Shown here: piece by piece, positions 62,002-64,000 of the stretch
Numbering within the stretch: position 1 is the first letter of the stretch
Layout of the letters: every line of letters begins with the position of its first letter
NCBI GenBank assembly: GCA_019454185.1
Contig: CP075368.1
Span: 1,426,001 to 1,490,000 of the forward strand
DNA: 64,000 nucleotides
Direction: 5' to 3'
DNA from: Phycisphaeraceae bacterium
Lineage (GTDB): Bacteria > Planctomycetota > Phycisphaerae > Phycisphaerales > UBA1924
Translations under genes and position numbers: made by a program
Notes under the pieces: model-generated
The model's database searches: none
What the model saw: only the letters and a program-made list of their open reading frames with translations
Told to the model about the DNA's origin: nothing

Positions 62002-63483
62002 ATGAAGGCCACGCACATGCTCGCAATGTCGGTCTTGTCCATGATGGCTTCGATGGGGATGCACGCTTCGGCCGCGACCCACCTCTCAGAAGGCACTGCG
62101 ACGGTCCAGCCCAAACAAACACCTCCTCCATCGAACCAGGCAAAGCCGATGGCGACGGTCGAGTTTGCAGAGAGTCTTTACAGGATCGAATCGATCGGTC
62201 TTACCATGCAGTTGCCGGCGGGCTCGACGACGCAGTTGACCCGTGACGGGAGCAAGGTGACTGCACGGGTGCTCGCGCCTGATCAGACATGGATCATCAA
62301 CATAGAGAGCCGCGAAACGACGAGCCAGCGTCCGCTCTCGACGGTCGTTGACGCGATCCGGGATCAGATTTTGGGCTCCGTGGGTGTGTTGAACTCTGAC
62401 GGCACGGTCGCGAGAACGATGGGGCGCGTCATCGATCGCCAGCAGGGACTCTCGCTGAAGGGGGGGCCTGCCGAGCGTGTGTACGTTCAGGTGCCGGGCC
62501 CATCCGGCCCGGCCTCGGTGAAGGGTTACACGGTCTTCAATCCGCAACCCGAGCGATACATCACATTCGAGTTGCTCACGCCGGAGCCGGCCTTTGCGCA
62601 GGTGAGACCGCTGTACGAGACGGTCATCGCGACAGTGGCGTTTGAAGACCCAAGCCGCCTGAGTGCGGCGCGCCAAGCGGCTGTGGCGATGGGCGTCCAA
62701 CTCATGTCGCAGATGACGCTTGACGACTATCGCGGCGTGATCGAGCGATATTCGCCGAAGGGGAAGCCGCGTTGGGACAGGTTATTTGCGCCATCTCCGG
62801 TCGGGTCGGATGATCAGGAGCTTGGGTATAAGCGAATCACGGCTTGGGTCGGCCAGCGCGGAGAGTTGGATTCGAGCCGCGAGAAGGCGCGCTGGCGGAG
62901 CGCGGATCGCCAGTCTGGCTACCTCCTGAAACTGGAGGCACGGGTTCTTGATGGGAGTGGTATTTACGATACGGTGAGCATGTTCTTCCTTTCGGAAGAC
63001 AGGGCCTCAGAGGCGTGGCTGATCCGCAGTTCGAGGCGAGAAGGTGGCGTCGTCGCGACATGGACCGAGACTGGTGCTCGTGAGGGGTCGAGCATGACTG
63101 TGCGGATCGATCCGCCGGATGGGCAGAGCCAGACGATCAAGCCGAGCATCGAGGGCGAGGGATATCTGAGCCGTCTCGAGGCCGTGCTGCTGCCTGATCT
63201 TCTCATGAACAAGCGGATCCCCGCCGAGTACGGCTTCTACACATACCAGTCTGAGAGCGGCTCGATCAGACTCCGGCGTGATGTGCTGGAACAGCCGGAG
63301 GATCGGTCTGGGCTGTGGGTGCTGACGACGAGACTCAACGATGACAGCCCTGCACAGGTGACATCGATGAATGAACGAGGGGACCTGATTCGCTCGATGC
63401 TATCCGAGGGGCGTGTGTGGGAGCCGACGCAGCTGGACCGGCTTGTTTCGCTGTGGCGACGGGCAGGCCTCCCGATGGACTGA
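62002..63483 (+). CDS. Secreted hypothetical protein
   Basis: A 493-residue protein with a signal peptide (HMLAMSVLSMMASMGMHASA, cleavage near ASAATH). The N-terminal about 200 residues (VEFAESLYRIESIGLTMQLP ...) look like a PsbP/DcrB-type fold: a short beta domain with aromatic and Gly residues. The rest is mixed alpha-beta with no known motif. ATG 62002 starts the signal peptide. The function is unknown. Confidence 0.6.
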   Translation: MKATHMLAMSVLSMMASMGMHASAATHLSEGTATVQPKQTPPPSNQAKPMATVEFAESLYRIESIGLTMQLPAGSTTQLTRDGSKVTARVLAPDQTWIINIESRETTSQRPLSTVVDAIRDQILGSVGVLNSDGTVARTMGRVIDRQQGLSLKGGPAERVYVQVPGPSGPASVKGYTVFNPQPERYITFELLTPEPAFAQVRPLYETVIATVAFEDPSRLSAARQAAVAMGVQLMSQMTLDDYRGVIERYSPKGKPRWDRLFAPSPVGSDDQELGYKRITAWVGQRGELDSSREKARWRSADRQSGYLLKLEARVLDGSGIYDTVSMFFLSEDRASEAWLIRSSRREGGVVATWTETGAREGSSMTVRIDPPDGQSQTIKPSIEGEGYLSRLEAVLLPDLLMNKRIPAEYGFYTYQSESGSIRLRRDVLEQPEDRSGLWVLTTRLNDDSPAQVTSMNERGDLIRSMLSEGRVWEPTQLDRLVSLWRRAGLPMD

Positions 63484-63579
63484 GTCCAGCCGGGCTTTGC
63501 AGGCGAGAAACCCCAGGGGTGGGACATCGGTATGCTGTCCACCCGGCCATACCGGCCCTACGCGGAGGTTCACGCCAAC

Positions 63580-64000
63580 ATGAAGCATCTTGCACGACGT
63601 CTGACCCCCACTCTTGCGATCGCACTGCTCGCCGGCCTGACGGCCTGTTCAGGGGGTGGTTCACAACGAACAGACACTGCCGCGGGCGCGCCAGCGGGCG
63701 TGAAGCCGCCGATGTCCCGGCCATATGCCGTGATTGATGGGAAACCGACCGAGGTTCCCAAGATCCCGATGGGCGACCAAGCGACCATCGCTCGGATCAT
63801 CGATGAGGGGATGAACCGCAACCAGGTGATGGACCACCTGACGTATATGACGAAGACCATCGGCCCTCGCTTGACCGGCTCGACGAGCATGGAAGCGGCT
63901 AACCGCTGGACTGCAGATCAGTTCAGATCATGGGGCCTCACGAACGTCACGCTCGATCAGTGGGGCGAGGTGTCGATGCGGTTCGACCGAGGCCCATCCT
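63580..64000 (+). CDS. M28-type peptidase, N-terminal part (runs off window)
   Basis: The frame begins at ATG 63580 with a lipoprotein-type signal (LTPTLAIALLAGLTACSG, Cys near 23) and continues in frame to the end of the window at about residue 140. The segment HLTYMTKTIGPRLTGSTSME (about 86-105) and the following ADQFRSWGLTNVTLDQW match the N-terminal region of M28-family secreted aminopeptidases, but the zinc-binding residues lie beyond the window. The call is therefore provisional. Confidence 0.6.
   Translation, partial: MKHLARRLTPTLAIALLAGLTACSGGGSQRTDTAAGAPAGVKPPMSRPYAVIDGKPTEVPKIPMGDQATIARIIDEGMNRNQVMDHLTYMTKTIGPRLTGSTSMEAANRWTADQFRSWGLTNVTLDQWGEVSMRFDRGPS

Noticed and set aside
1..64000. 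CRISPR arrays or rRNA genes
   Set aside because: No regularly spaced repeat of 24-40 bases and no rRNA-like sequence were seen; the tandem similarities found are TPR, ankyrin and HEAT coding repeats.

Overview
The window is a GC-rich bacterial chromosome segment. Several things point to a planctomycete, probably of the Phycisphaerae: an ECF sigma factor overlapping a Ser/Thr kinase with TPR repeats, a pseudopilin operon with a fused PilM-PilN protein, a large-pseudopilin-like secreted protein, an excisionase-type HTH fused to a receiver domain, and a ribosomal super-operon with several lineage-specific changes. This assignment is inferred from gene content; no 16S rRNA gene is present.

Layout. 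(1) 43-1101 is a DUF368/PopT-type membrane protein. (2) 1135-16438 is a 15.3-kb integrated island bounded by a perfect 20-bp repeat of the 3' end of a tRNA-Val gene (tRNA at 16419-16492). It carries a type I restriction-modification system (hsdR, hsdM, hsdS), a YaaC-like gene, two unrecognised genes, a DUF262-HNH nuclease, an HTH-tailed protein, an excisionase-like HTH, a doubly overlapping micro-ORF, a winged-helix protein and a tyrosine integrase. The integrase frame would continue through the attachment site for 122 further codons in the excised circle. (3) 16605-25143 (minus) is an 11-gene operon in type II secretion/type IV pilus style: PilZ, GspE, GspF, four to five pseudopilins, PilM-PilN fusion, PilO-like and a small bitopic protein. 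There is no secretin. (4) 25476-28145 (plus) holds rpsB, tsf and a Tat-exported superoxide dismutase. (5) 28502-36729 holds a HEAT-rich secreted protein, an HTH-receiver regulator, an M42 aminopeptidase, a pseudopilin-like protein, an ankyrin-repeat protein and a single-domain globin. (6) 36842-41375 is a Ser/Thr kinase-TPR protein with its ECF sigma factor, and a secreted protein. (7) 41734-43533 holds tRNA-Gly(CCC), an insertion sequence of about 1 kb and a membrane protein. (8) 43586-61597 (minus) is pheS, a small lipoprotein and the S10-spc-alpha ribosomal super-operon from rpsJ to rplQ, including secY, map, infA and rpoA. (9) 62002-64000 (plus) holds a secreted protein and the start of an M28-type peptidase.

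The most interesting points are the island and its integrase whose C-terminus depends on integration state, the two unknown genes embedded in a defence cluster, a ribosomal protein L22 with an N-terminal Cro/C1-like HTH domain, a zinc-free short S14, and the PilM-PilN fusion. Where promoters and terminators can be seen, they are listed.
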